Below are positions 52,588-61,499 of a stretch of 64,000 nt of DNA, one piece after another. Source of the DNA: Minicystis rosea. Its GTDB lineage: Bacteria; Myxococcota_A; Polyangia; Polyangiales; Polyangiaceae. The stretch covers positions 10,896,377 to 10,960,376 of the forward strand of contig CP016211.1 in NCBI GenBank assembly GCA_001931535.1, written 5' to 3'. A program made the position numbers and the translations under genes. How positions within the stretch are numbered: position 1 is the first letter of the stretch; every line of letters begins with the position of its first letter. Under the pieces are notes generated by a model that ran no database searches, was not told where the DNA came from, and saw nothing but the letters and a program-made list of their open reading frames with translations.

Positions 52588-53037
52588 ATGAATCCTCACC
52601 CGAAGACTTTTTCCGCCAAGCCCGCTGAGGCGCTCGCCGAGCGCAAGTGGTGGGTCATCGACGCGGAGGGCAAGCCCCTCGGTCGCCTTGCCAGCGCGAT
52701 CGCCATGGTCCTGCGGGGCAAGAACAAGCCGACCTTCACCCCCCACGTCGACACCGGCGATTTCGTGATCGTCGTGAACGCGAAGAAGGTGAAGCTCACG
52801 GGCCGCAAGCTCGATCAGAAGCTCTATGTTCGCCACAGCGGCGAGCCGGGCGGCTTCCGCACCGAGGCCTACGGCCACCTCCTCGAGCGCAAGCCCGAGC
52901 TGCCGATCCAGAAGGCAGTGAAGGGTATGCTCCCGAAGAACACCCTCGGCCGTGAGCTCATCACCAAGCTCAAGGTCTATCCGGGCCCCGATCACCCGCA
53001 CGCGGCGCAGAAGCCCGAGCCCATCGCGCTCACCTGA
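52588..53037 (+). CDS. rplM: 50S ribosomal protein L13
   Basis: 149 residues. Family pattern WWVIDAEGKPLGRLASAIA, VVNAKKVKLTGRKLDQK, YVRHSGEPGG and KGMLPKNTLGRE. Early 50S assembly protein binding 23S rRNA. ATG 52588 fits the usual N-terminus. Followed after 20 bases by rpsI, the standard rplM-rpsI pair. Confidence 0.97.
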   Translation: MNPHPKTFSAKPAEALAERKWWVIDAEGKPLGRLASAIAMVLRGKNKPTFTPHVDTGDFVIVVNAKKVKLTGRKLDQKLYVRHSGEPGGFRTEAYGHLLERKPELPIQKAVKGMLPKNTLGRELITKLKVYPGPDHPHAAQKPEPIALT

Positions 53038-53057
53038 GCTCAGAACCGAGACGCACC

Positions 53058-53456
53058 ATGGCCGAGTCCACCAATCGCATCTACGCCACGGGCAAGCGCA
53101 AGACGGCAGTCGCGCGCGTGTTCATCTCCCCCGGCAGCGGCAACATCACCGTCAACAAGCGCCCCGCCGACGACTACTTCGTCCGCGAGACGAACCGCAT
53201 GGTGATGCGTCAGTCGCTCGAGCTGATCGAGGTCCTCGATCAGTACGATGTCGCCGCGACCGTCGTCGGCGGCGGCCACAGCGCCCAGGCCGAGGCCATG
53301 CGCCACGGCATCGCGCGCGCCCTCATCCTCGCGGATGCGGAGCGTCGCTCGCCGCTGAAGCGCGCCGGCTTCCTCACGCGCGACGCGCGTAAGAAGGAGC
53401 GCAAGAAGTACGGTCAGCCCGGCGCCCGCAAGCGCTTCCAGTACTCGAAGCGCTGA
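53058..53456 (+). CDS. rpsI: 30S ribosomal protein S9
   Basis: 132 residues. IYATGKRKTAVARVFISPGS, VVGGGHSAQAEAMRHGIARAL and the basic C-terminus ending FQYSKR that reaches the P-site tRNA. Completes the rplM-rpsI operon, ended by a strong hairpin at 53490. Confidence 0.97.
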   Translation: MAESTNRIYATGKRKTAVARVFISPGSGNITVNKRPADDYFVRETNRMVMRQSLELIEVLDQYDVAATVVGGGHSAQAEAMRHGIARALILADAERRSPLKRAGFLTRDARKKERKKYGQPGARKRFQYSKR

Positions 53457-53489
53457 TCGCGGACCCGGCCCCGCCGGTTCTTCCCTGCC

Positions 53490-53531
53490 GAATACCCCCA
53501 CCCGCGGCCAACCGTGGGTCGAGGGGTATTC
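53490..53531 (+). terminator. Strong terminator after rpsI
   Basis: GAATACCCC (53490-53498) pairs with GGGGTATTC (53523-53531), with an inner stem CCCGCGG/CCGTGGG; total about 42 bases. No pronounced U tract follows, but the two-part stem directly after the operon is convincing. Confidence 0.8.
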
Positions 53532-53580
53532 TGCATTTGGGCTCTGCCTCTCCACCATTCGCGCCGTCACCGCCATCGCC

Positions 53581-53778
53581 GGGTCCTTGCTGAAGGGCTC
53601 GTGGATCCTTGCTCGAGGATCTTCGGGTCCTTGCTGAAGGGCTCGTGGATCCTTGCCCAAGCATCCTCGCGCCCTTGCTGAAGGGCTCGCAGATCCTTTG
53701 CCAGGCGTCCTCGGGTCCTTGCTCGGGCATCCTCGGGTCCCTGCCCAAGCATCCTCGGGTCCTTGCTCAGGAGCGCGC
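53581..53778. repeat. 22-bp tandem repeat, nine units
   Basis: Nine consecutive 22-bp units start at 53581, 53603, 53625, 53647, 53669, 53691, 53713, 53735 and 53757, of the type GGGTCCTTGCTNAAGSNTCN. Two classes alternate at the left (ending GGGCTCGT and ATCTTC/ATCCTC) and become uniform at the right. The unit length is not a multiple of three, so a coding repeat is unlikely. The array then degenerates to about 53840. Confidence 0.9.
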
Positions 53779-54069
53779 ACCCCTGGCGCTGGGGTCCTGG
53801 ATGCTTGCTCAAGGACCCGGGGTCCCTGCTCGAGCGCGAGACAGCTTCTGCCTCGGTGCGATCGACGCATCCTCTACGGCCCAACGTCGCGGAGACGCAG
53901 ACGACCTCTCGTCTCCTGCGTCTTTGAGCGTCTTCGCGTCCCCTGCGCCTCGGCGTTCATCTCTTCTCGTCACGCGCCAACGCCGCAGGCTCGCCCCACG
54001 CGGTGAATGTGCGCTGGCTTGGTGCTTTGCTGCACGCGACTGGCACGAGACTTGGTTGGTCGCGAGCCC
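53779..54069. other. Gap between repeat array and lipoprotein gene
   Basis: Holds the decayed right end of the 22-bp array and, at about 53893-53923, a weak inverted repeat (GAGACGCAGACGA then TCGTCTCCTGCGTCT) next to TCTTTGAGCGTCTTCGCGTC. No promoter for the downstream lipoprotein gene was convincing. Confidence 0.4.
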
Positions 54070-54456
54070 ATGCATCGCGCCACCGTCGCCTTCGTTGCTG
54101 TCCTCGTCGCTTCCTTCTCCAGCGGCTGCGGCCGCTACTACTACCGGCACCGCGTGATGTATGCGGTGCCCGAGCCTGCGCCGGTGATGGTCGCCGTGCG
54201 GCCCGCGTATGCGCCGCCTCCGCCGCCCGTCGCGCCGCCGCCGCCCGCTGCACCGCGCACGATCGTCGTGCATGCGCCGCCGGGATCCGTGGTGATCGTG
54301 AATCCGGGGCGTGCTCCGGTGGTTCGCCGACAAGTGCCGGTTGCTCCGCCGCCCGTTGCGCCCGCGTCGCCCGAGGTCGATCCGGATGCGCCCGCCGCGC
54401 CGGACGCGCCGTCTGCCCCGGTCGAGACGGATGAAGGTTGGTTCAACGGGGGCTGA
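54070..54456 (+). CDS. Proline-rich small lipoprotein
   Basis: 128 residues. Signal peptide with lipobox FSSGC (Cys 20), then YYYRHRVMYAVPEPAPVM and about 90 residues dominated by Pro, Ala and Val. Probably unfolded in the periplasm or at the surface. No named family. Its end overlaps an upstream open extension of the YceI gene; the true YceI start lies 50 bases further on. Confidence 0.65.
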   Translation: MHRATVAFVAVLVASFSSGCGRYYYRHRVMYAVPEPAPVMVAVRPAYAPPPPPVAPPPPAAPRTIVVHAPPGSVVIVNPGRAPVVRRQVPVAPPPVAPASPEVDPDAPAAPDAPSAPVETDEGWFNGG

Positions 54457-54506
54457 GAACGCGCGCTCACAGTCCCGCGTGGACCGGCGTTCTCGGTGGC
54501 GGTCGC

Positions 54507-55079
54507 GTGGACAAGCATGGGCCGGCGGCCTATCCCAAAGGCGTGCCCCGGTTCGACTCGAGCTCCGCCGAGTGCCTCGTGCTCACGTTCAAGGAGGGCC
54601 TGCTCTCCGCCGTGGCGCACGATCTCCAGATCCGCGTCGCCCGCTTCGACATCGACATCGATGACGATCGGGCCGGCCTGCGCGCGCGTTTCGACGCCGG
54701 ATCGCTCGAGGTCGTGGGCGCCGTGGTCGACGGCGTCGTGCACGAGGGGACGCTCTCCGCGGCCGACAAACGAAAGATCGAGCACAACATCGCGGACGAC
54801 GTGCTCCACGTCGGCAAGCATCCGGAAATTCGTTTCAGCTCAAACGATCTCGCGCCCGAAGGCGATGGCTACCGCATCCGCGGCGACCTCGCGCTCCACG
54901 GGCACACGCGAGCGATCGCGTTCGTCGCGCGGCGAGAGGGCGATCGCTTCATCGCCGAGGTCGGCCTCCATCAGCCGGACTTCGGCATCAAACCTTACTC
55001 GGCGATGCTTGGGACACTGAAGATCAAGCCCGACCTCCTCGTGCGCTGCTCGGTGCCCGCGCCGGGCCTCGTGGACTAG
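54507..55079 (+). CDS. YceI-family protein
   Basis: 190 residues from GTG 54507. The lipocalin-like YceI pattern is present: FDSSSAECLVLTFKEG, AHDLQIRVARFDIDID, a charged helix ADKRKIEHNIADDVL, KHPEIRFSS, and a final HGHTRAI...DFGIKPYSAMLGTLKIKPD. Proteins of this family bind isoprenoid or amphiphilic ligands. No signal peptide is seen, so this one may be cytoplasmic. A partial copy of the dispersed repeat (54837-54849) lies in the coding sequence at FSSND. Confidence 0.85.
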   Translation: MDKHGPAAYPKGVPRFDSSSAECLVLTFKEGLLSAVAHDLQIRVARFDIDIDDDRAGLRARFDAGSLEVVGAVVDGVVHEGTLSAADKRKIEHNIADDVLHVGKHPEIRFSSNDLAPEGDGYRIRGDLALHGHTRAIAFVARREGDRFIAEVGLHQPDFGIKPYSAMLGTLKIKPDLLVRCSVPAPGLVD

Positions 55080-55084
55080 GCGCC

Positions 55085-57163
55085 ATGTCACGGATCGCGC
55101 GCCTCCTGCCGATGGCTGCCCTCGCGCTCTCGGCGTGCGCGCCAATGCGTGATCCGTCGCTGCCGCTCGCGCCCTCGTACACGCCGAGCGCGCCGCTCCC
55201 CGGCGCGGTGTCGGTGCGCTTCACGATCCCGCGGGCCACCGATCTCTCGGGCATCTTCGACCTGCCCTGGCCCACCGAGCTGCTCCGCCTGCCCAATGGG
55301 CGGCCCGATCTGCGCGCCTACCCGGGCCGCGATTCCTTCCTCTTCGGGCCGTACGTCGACGCCGCCGAAGAGGACGTCGACGGCTACGCGCTCTCGCCCT
55401 CGATCTATTTTCACTTCACCGCCGCGCTCACAGCGCCGCGCCTCACGGCCGATCCCAAAGGCACGCTGTCCGCCGCTTCGCCGGTCTTCCTCGTCGACGT
55501 CGATCCGAAGAGCCCCGATCGCGGCGCCTTCGTGCCCATCGAGCATCGCTGGTACGAGGGCGATCTGCGCTATGTCCCCGCGCACACGCTCGCGGTGAAG
55601 CCCGTGCGCGGGTTCATGCTGCGGCCGGCGACGCTCTACGCCGCCGTCGTGCGCCGCGATCTCGCCGGCTCGAGCGCCGAGCTGGGCACGCCGATGGATC
55701 TCGAGATCGTGAAGTGGACGAGCCCGCGCACCGACGCCCGCGAGGAGCGCGCGCGCAGCCTCCACGCCGATGCGCTCGACGTCGTTCATGCGCTCGGGGT
55801 GCCGCGCGATCGCATCGCCGCAGTCGCGCTCTTCCGCACGCACGCGCCGCACACGGTCACCTCGCGCCTCGTGGACGTCATCGGCCATCTGCCTCGCGAG
55901 AAGGCTCCGCGCGTGCTCGATGCGGCGTGGAGCGAGCACCTCTCCGGCACGCTCGAGCACGCGCCTTACGCGACCATCGAGGGCACGTACTGCACGCCGA
56001 ACTTCCAAGGCCACATCGAGCGCGCGCCCTTCCTCAGCGAAGAGGGAGGGCGCTTCATGCTCGATGCGAGCGGCGCGCCGCGCGTCGTCGACGTCCCCAC
56101 GTGGAGCAGCTACGCGAGCCCCGCGTGCGGCGGGCTCATGCACGCGCGCTTCGTGCTCACCGTGCCCACCGCGAGCCCGATGCCGAAGGGCGGCTTTCCG
56201 CTGATGGTCTCGGCGCACGGAACCGGCGGTGATGCGCGCACCTTCCTCGGTCGTGACGACTTCGCGGGCTGGGCCGCGAGCCAAGGCATCGCCGTCGTCT
56301 CCACCGATCAACCGATCCACGGTCGCCGCGGCCGCGCCCCACGCCCCGGCAGCCGCGAGCCGTTTTCGATTTCGATCGCCGGCATCCCCGTGCAGCTCAC
56401 CAGCGATCCGCGCGGCATCGAGGGCGCCTTCTACAACCCGCTTCATCCCGCGGCCGCGCGCGACAACCTCCGTCAGGCCGCCGCCGATCTGATGGTCCTC
56501 GCGCGCCTCTTCACGAGCGTCGATCTCGCGCCCTACTTACCTCCCGAGAGGCCGGCGCCGCGCTTCGATCCGACGCGCGTGCTCGCGGCTGGGCACTCAC
56601 AAGGAAGCCAGTCCGTCGCGGTGGCGGGCGCCGTCGATCCGATGATCCACGGCGTCATCCTCTCGGGCTGCGGCGGCGACGTGCGCCTCGGGATCTTGAA
56701 GCGCAGCGACATCCCGATCGTGCCCATCTTCTCCGCGCTCCTCGGCGTCGCGCCCGACGAGCTCGACGAGCTGCACCCGCTCATGTCGATGGTGCAGATG
56801 CTCGCCGATCCCATCGATCCCGCGAGCTACGCGCGTTTCTATTGGGACCCGCTCCCGGGGCGCCGCCGGCAGATGGTGCTGCACTACGAGGGCGTGACCG
56901 ACACGTACACGCCGCCCGTCACCGCGGAGGTGCTCGCCCTCGCGCTCCACGCGCGCCCCGTCTCGCAGCTCGTGCGGCCGGTGCCCGGGATTGGGGAGCT
57001 GTTCCCCAGCTTGAGCGAGGCGCTGACGCGCGCCGATCCCGCGCGTGTGCTCGTGCAGCTCGCCCCGACACGCGGAGAGAATGGGCACTTCGTGCTCTAT
57101 CATGAGCCCGGCGCGGCCGAGCTCGCGATGACGTTCATGCGCGCGGCCACCGCGCGCCCGTGA
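55085..57163 (+). CDS. Large alpha/beta-hydrolase lipoprotein
   Basis: 692 residues. Signal peptide with lipobox ALSAC (Cys 18). The first 330 residues resemble N-terminal beta domains of bacterial large secreted lipase-like proteins (FDLPWPTELLRLPNGRPDL, FVPIEHRWYEG). The hydrolase core has VSAHGTGGDARTFL, nucleophile AAGHSQGSQSVAV (Ser about 505) and a late His in GENGHFVLYHEPGA. Probably an extracellular esterase. Starts five bases after the YceI stop; stop directly abuts the next gene's stop on the other strand (TGATCA). Confidence 0.78.
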   Translation: MSRIARLLPMAALALSACAPMRDPSLPLAPSYTPSAPLPGAVSVRFTIPRATDLSGIFDLPWPTELLRLPNGRPDLRAYPGRDSFLFGPYVDAAEEDVDGYALSPSIYFHFTAALTAPRLTADPKGTLSAASPVFLVDVDPKSPDRGAFVPIEHRWYEGDLRYVPAHTLAVKPVRGFMLRPATLYAAVVRRDLAGSSAELGTPMDLEIVKWTSPRTDAREERARSLHADALDVVHALGVPRDRIAAVALFRTHAPHTVTSRLVDVIGHLPREKAPRVLDAAWSEHLSGTLEHAPYATIEGTYCTPNFQGHIERAPFLSEEGGRFMLDASGAPRVVDVPTWSSYASPACGGLMHARFVLTVPTASPMPKGGFPLMVSAHGTGGDARTFLGRDDFAGWAASQGIAVVSTDQPIHGRRGRAPRPGSREPFSISIAGIPVQLTSDPRGIEGAFYNPLHPAAARDNLRQAAADLMVLARLFTSVDLAPYLPPERPAPRFDPTRVLAAGHSQGSQSVAVAGAVDPMIHGVILSGCGGDVRLGILKRSDIPIVPIFSALLGVAPDELDELHPLMSMVQMLADPIDPASYARFYWDPLPGRRRQMVLHYEGVTDTYTPPVTAEVLALALHARPVSQLVRPVPGIGELFPSLSEALTRADPARVLVQLAPTRGENGHFVLYHEPGAAELAMTFMRAATARP

Positions 57164-58246
57164 TCACGCGCGCCGCCGCACCAAATCGGCGTCGATGTCG
57201 GCGATGCTCGGGCAGCCCGCGAGCGCCATCGCCAGCGAGAGCTCGCCGTTCATGATCTCGAGGACACGCGCCACCCCGCGCTCACCGCCGGCCGCGAGGC
57301 CCCACAAGATCGGCCGACCCAAGAGCACCGCCGACGCGCCGAGCGCGAGCGCCTTGAGCACGTCGGTGCCGCGCCGCACGCCGCCATCCATCAGCACCGG
57401 GCAGCGCCCCGCGACCGCGCGCACCACGCCGGGCAGCGCATCGATCGACGCCGGCGATCCATCGAGCTGCCGCGCGCCGTGGTTCGACACCACCACGCCC
57501 GCGACGCCGTGCTCCAAGGCGCGCACCGCGTCGTCCTCGCGCACGATTCCTTTGAGCAAAAGCGGTAGCGACGTGAGCCCGCGCAGCCACGCGAGGTCCT
57601 TCCACGAGAGCGCCGCGTCGTGCCGTGAGGCCACGTACTTGGCGAGCAGGCTCTTCTCCTCCGCCGTGCTCGCGATCACGCCCGGCGTGATCAGGTTCGC
57701 CATCGCCATCCCCGCCGGCAGCGTGAATCCATTGCGCTCGTCCGCGAGACGCCGGCCAAGGAGCGGCGCATCGACGGTGAGCACGATGGCGCGATACCCG
57801 GCCGCCTCCGCGCGCTCCACGAGCGCCTTCGTGAAGCCGCGATCCTTGTGCACGTAGAGCTGGAACCACTTCGGTCCGGTCGTGGCCGCGGCCACGTCTT
57901 CGAGGCGCGTGGTCGCGAGCGTCGAGACGATGTAGAGCGTCCCCGCAGCGGCCGCGGCGCGCGCGGTGGAGAGCTCTCCATCCGGGCAGGCCATGCAATG
58001 GTAGGCCGTGGGAGCAATGGCGATGGGCGAGCTCAGCTCGAGGTCGAGGAGCTTCGTGTCGAGCGAGCGCTGGGCCACGTCGACGAGCACGCGATACCAG
58101 ATCTCCCAATGCCGAAAGGCGCGCCGGTTCGCGCGCAGCGTGCGCTCGTCGTCGGCGCCGGAGCGGTAGTAGTCCCAGGCCATCCGAGGCAGCACCGCCT
58201 CGGCCGCCCGCTCGAAGTCGTCGACGGTGAGCAGCTTGTCGAGCAT
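57164..58246 (-). CDS. FMN-dependent alpha-hydroxyacid oxidase
   Basis: 360 residues, family length. Signature SNHGARQLDGSPASIDALP with catalytic His and the FMN contacts; also PTAYHCMACPDGE, KWFQLYVHKDRGF, LTVDAPLLGRR, DGGVRRGTDVLKALALGA and LLGRPILWGLA. Oxidises L-2-hydroxyacids such as lactate or glycolate; substrate not fixed by the visible residues. Its terminal TCA adjoins the convergent hydrolase stop with no gap. Confidence 0.92.
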   Translation of the reverse strand: MLDKLLTVDDFERAAEAVLPRMAWDYYRSGADDERTLRANRRAFRHWEIWYRVLVDVAQRSLDTKLLDLELSSPIAIAPTAYHCMACPDGELSTARAAAAAGTLYIVSTLATTRLEDVAAATTGPKWFQLYVHKDRGFTKALVERAEAAGYRAIVLTVDAPLLGRRLADERNGFTLPAGMAMANLITPGVIASTAEEKSLLAKYVASRHDAALSWKDLAWLRGLTSLPLLLKGIVREDDAVRALEHGVAGVVVSNHGARQLDGSPASIDALPGVVRAVAGRCPVLMDGGVRRGTDVLKALALGASAVLLGRPILWGLAAGGERGVARVLEIMNGELSLAMALAGCPSIADIDADLVRRRA

Positions 58247-58264
58247 GCCCCCACTTCTACGCGA

Positions 58265-59434
58265 TCAAGCGAAGAGCGCCCACTCGTCCTCGAGCAACGA
58301 GAGCGCTTGGCTCAGATCGATCGTCGCATCGCGGCCCAGCCATTCGTCGACGGGCCGCCCGGCGGCCACGCTCTTGAACGTCGCGCGTGGCAACCGATCG
58401 GAGAGCGTCACGAGGCGCCGCCCCGTCCGATCCAGCCGCGAGACCCAATCGGTACCGCGATAGGCATACTCGGCCTCGTGCACGAGCGCGCGACCGAGGG
58501 CCGCGAGGCGCTCGCGCACCACGTCGGTCGGCTCGGCGCGCGACTCGATCGCGCGGCGCGCTTCACCGAGCCCGCGGAGCACGAGACCGACGGGCGTGCT
58601 CGGGCTGAACGACACGCGGCCCGGCGTGAACGTCAGGCTCGACAGCGCGAGGAAGTACCACGCATCCGGCGTGGTCACCCGATAGAGATACTCGGCGCGC
58701 GCAGCCTCGGCCGACTCCATGGCGACGCGCCACGCCTCCTCTTCGTCGACGTCGTCGCGCTCCGACGCCGCGCCGTCGATGCGCGCGATCCCGGCCGCGC
58801 GCACCAGCGGATCGGCCCATGCCATCACCAGCGCCGACGTCGTCGGTGACCAACTGCAAATCACCCGCGCCCGCGCTTCGGCGGACACGCGGCCTTCGGG
58901 ATCGATCCACACGAAGCGCCCGTCCTTCAGATCGGCGCGGTACTCGTGGCGGGCCGCGCCGTGCTCGGCGAGGTGGCGCAGCAGCACGTCCCCGCGCTTC
59001 ACCCAGCGCGTGACGATGTCGTTGGCGGGCGCGCTCGGCGGCGGATCGTCGCCCCAATGGAGCTCCATCAACCGATAGGCGTTGTCGTGATCGCTCTGCG
59101 CACCGGGGTCTTCGGCGGGTTGCTCGTCGTAGCCGGCGACCGATCGCGCGAGCGGGCTCGGGTGCTCGACGGCGCGCATCACGCGTGTCGCCGGCTCCGG
59201 TGCAGCTCGCTTGCGCGCCGGCTTGCGCCGCTCCTTCGGTGCCGGATCCTTGGCGTCTCCGCGCGTCTCCGCGCGTCGCTTCACCGTCGTCTTCGCCGTG
59301 GCGCGCGGCGGTGATTTCGCCGCAGCTTGCGCGCGCGCTTCGGCGCGTGCGCCCTTCGTGCGGCGCGCTCCGGTAGGAGCGGAGCCCTCGCGCGGCTTCT
59401 TCGGCTGCGTGGGCGTTCCCGGCGATCGCGCCAT
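58265..59434 (-). CDS. Hypothetical protein with Lys/Ala-rich N-terminus
   Basis: 389 residues. The first 85 residues are a disordered basic stretch (KKPREGSAPTGARRTKGARA, AKTTVKRRAETRGD) of the histone-H1-like kind; the remaining 300 form a globular part with YRADLKDGRFVWIDPEGRV and ICSWSPTTSALVMAWADPLV, reminiscent of DUF6882-like proteins (low certainty). It might bind DNA or another polyanion through the tail. Ends 18 bases before the oxidase start on the same strand; possible operon. Confidence 0.6.
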   Translation of the reverse strand: MARSPGTPTQPKKPREGSAPTGARRTKGARAEARAQAAAKSPPRATAKTTVKRRAETRGDAKDPAPKERRKPARKRAAPEPATRVMRAVEHPSPLARSVAGYDEQPAEDPGAQSDHDNAYRLMELHWGDDPPPSAPANDIVTRWVKRGDVLLRHLAEHGAARHEYRADLKDGRFVWIDPEGRVSAEARARVICSWSPTTSALVMAWADPLVRAAGIARIDGAASERDDVDEEEAWRVAMESAEAARAEYLYRVTTPDAWYFLALSSLTFTPGRVSFSPSTPVGLVLRGLGEARRAIESRAEPTDVVRERLAALGRALVHEAEYAYRGTDWVSRLDRTGRRLVTLSDRLPRATFKSVAAGRPVDEWLGRDATIDLSQALSLLEDEWALFA

Positions 59435-59838
59435 TGCGTGAATGTATCACGAGGATGGCCGACGCCACCCTCCTCGCGCCCTCGTTCGACGTGCACGCAC
59501 TGGCCCCGCATCGACGCTAGGCGTCGGCGTGGCACGCACCTCTCCGACGCGGACGCCATGGGTGCAAACGTGCCGCCTTGCGATGCGAATCGACCACGAC
59601 GATGGCCTCGCTCGCGTCTGCGCACAGCGTGGTCGCGCCTCCGCAGCGAGCCGAGCCGCGCTGCCTCGCTCGTCCTTGACGGCTCGCCTCGGCGCGCATC
59701 GATGGTCGATCGCGATCGCCTCGGCGCGCCCTACGATTATCATGGCAGCCACCGCTGCCACCATTGGGCGCGACGTGTTGATCGCGATCGAGCGAGCATG
59801 TCGCCGTCGATCGCGACCCTTCGGTATCGACCCGATCG
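59435..59838. other. 404-bp gap without recognised gene
   Basis: Lies between trpE (minus strand, stop 59839) and the hypothetical gene start (59434). It is rich in GATCGC/GCGATC words (for example near 59708 and 59783) but has no convincing hairpin terminator, promoter or open frame with protein-like composition. Confidence 0.4.
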
Positions 59839-61371
59839 TCAGCTCGTCGGCTCGCCGCTCTCCGGCTGGGTCTCCGCGGCCTGCGCGGCGGCGGCCTCGT
59901 CCGCGGCCCGCTGCTCGGCGAGCCGCTTGCGCTCTTCGCGCGCGCGTCGCGCCTCGGCCATCTGCTCGCGCTCGACCACCGCGTCCTGCGCCGCGCGGAT
60001 CGCGGCCAGCGCCGCCTGCGCTTTGTTGCGCGTCTCCTGCGCCTCCATCTCGGGCACGCTCTCCTCGACGATGCCGGCGCCGGCCGTCACTTGGAACTGC
60101 GCGTCCTTGGCGATGACCGTGCGGATGGCGATGGCGAAATCGAGCGTGCCGTCGGGCATCACGTAGCCGACCGCGCCGCCGTAGACACCGCGCGAGTCCT
60201 CTTCCATCTCGCGGATGATCTCCATCGCCCGCACCTTGGGCGCGCCCGAGAGCGTGCCGGCGGGGAAGGCGGAGCGCAGCACGTCGCCTGGCGTCACGTC
60301 CGGGCGCGGCTTGCCGGTCACCTCGCTGACGATGTGCATCACGTGCGAGTAGCGCTCGATCACCATGTTGGCGCTGAGCTCCACCGTCCCCGGCTCGCAC
60401 ACCCGGCCCACGTCGTTGCGCGCCAGATCGATGAGCATCACGTGCTCGGCGCGCTCCTTGGGATCGGCGAGCAGCTCCTCCGCGAGCTTCACGTCTTCCT
60501 CTTCGCTCGCGCCGCGCTTCCGCGTCCCGGCGATGGGACGCAGGGTCATCTTGTTGTGCGAGAGGCGCACCAGCGTCTCCGGCGACGCGCCCGCGATCGT
60601 CAGGCCGCCCGCCATCGGCGTCTCGGTGAAATCGAGGAAGAACAGGTACGGCGACGGCGAGAGCACGCGCAACGCGCGGTAGACGTCGAACGGCTCCGCG
60701 TTGCGCAGCGGTGACTTGAACGTGCGCGCCAAGACGACCTGGAACACGTCGCCCGCGCGGATGTACTCCTTGGCCCGGCGCACGCGATCCATGAACGTCT
60801 CGTCGTCCACGGACACGTCCACGAACTCGGGCGAGCCCTTCGGGTTCGGCGCGGAGAGGGCCGTGAAATCGGGCCCGTGGTTCATCTCCCACTCGCAGCG
60901 GTTGAGCGCGGCGATCGAGGTCGCGGCGATGGTCATCGTCTGCCGCAGGTTGTCGAACACGACCACGGTCGCGTCGCGCATGAGCCGCACCATCGCGTCC
61001 GTGCTCGGCCACAGATCGATGTTGTACGGCTCGTGCACCGAGTCGTACGCGACGAAGCCGAACGCCGCGCGCGAGAGGCGGGCCGCGAGGTTCTCCGTGT
61101 CGGCGAAGGGGGACGAGGGGTCGACGGGATCGGGCACGTCGCGCCCCGCGAGCTCACGTGCGAAGGACGCGAGCGCGTCGTTGCCCGGCGGATACAGCAC
61201 CTCGTTCATGGCGCGGTACCCGACGATCGAATAGCGGCCCCAGCGCTCGCCGGGATGCACCGATTCGAAGAGGAACGACGACTGCTTCGGCGCGTGCGAT
61301 CGCAACGACGCATACGCGCGGACGGGCGTGACGTGATCTGCGGCGAGGGTCCTCGTGAAAATCTGGCTCAC
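59839..61371 (-). CDS. trpE: Anthranilate synthase component I
   Basis: 510 residues. Chorismate-binding core: TIAGASPETLVRL, RPIAGTRKRG, LIDLARNDVGRV, AGTLSGAPKVRAMEII, GAVGYVMPDGTLDFAIAIRT. Together with a TrpG glutaminase it converts chorismate to anthranilate for tryptophan synthesis; no trpG is adjacent. The N-terminal domain carries HPGERWGRYSIVGY. A 50-residue charged coiled-coil tail (EARRAREERKRLAEQRAADE) extends beyond the family and is unusual. No trp leader peptide was found in the 128-bp gap upstream. Confidence 0.93.
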   Translation of the reverse strand: MSQIFTRTLAADHVTPVRAYASLRSHAPKQSSFLFESVHPGERWGRYSIVGYRAMNEVLYPPGNDALASFARELAGRDVPDPVDPSSPFADTENLAARLSRAAFGFVAYDSVHEPYNIDLWPSTDAMVRLMRDATVVVFDNLRQTMTIAATSIAALNRCEWEMNHGPDFTALSAPNPKGSPEFVDVSVDDETFMDRVRRAKEYIRAGDVFQVVLARTFKSPLRNAEPFDVYRALRVLSPSPYLFFLDFTETPMAGGLTIAGASPETLVRLSHNKMTLRPIAGTRKRGASEEEDVKLAEELLADPKERAEHVMLIDLARNDVGRVCEPGTVELSANMVIERYSHVMHIVSEVTGKPRPDVTPGDVLRSAFPAGTLSGAPKVRAMEIIREMEEDSRGVYGGAVGYVMPDGTLDFAIAIRTVIAKDAQFQVTAGAGIVEESVPEMEAQETRNKAQAALAAIRAAQDAVVEREQMAEARRAREERKRLAEQRAADEAAAAQAAETQPESGEPTS

Positions 61372-61499
61372 GAAGGGAAGCCTACACCAACCGCGCCGAG
61401 AGCTCCGGCGCGAGGTGGCCCTCTCCGTGCGCTGCAGACGGGTTTCGCCGCGTAAGCTCGATCCGCGGGGGGCTTCGGACGAACGCGCTCGCCCGCCTC

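Noticed and set aside
52348..53001. Extension of the second acyl-CoA dehydrogenase upstream across rplM
   Set aside because: The family N-terminus starts at 52347 with an RBS; the extension is antisense to rplM and has no similarity.
53040..53870. Minus-strand frame with repeated KDPRxLxQGPED peptides
   Set aside because: It is translation of the 22-bp tandem array and antisense of rpsI; the unit length shifts frame each copy, so the peptide repeat is a by-product.
61372..61499. Transcription attenuator or T-box before trpE
   Set aside because: No short ORF with consecutive Trp codons, no T-box sequence and no terminator/antiterminator pair in the 128-bp gap.
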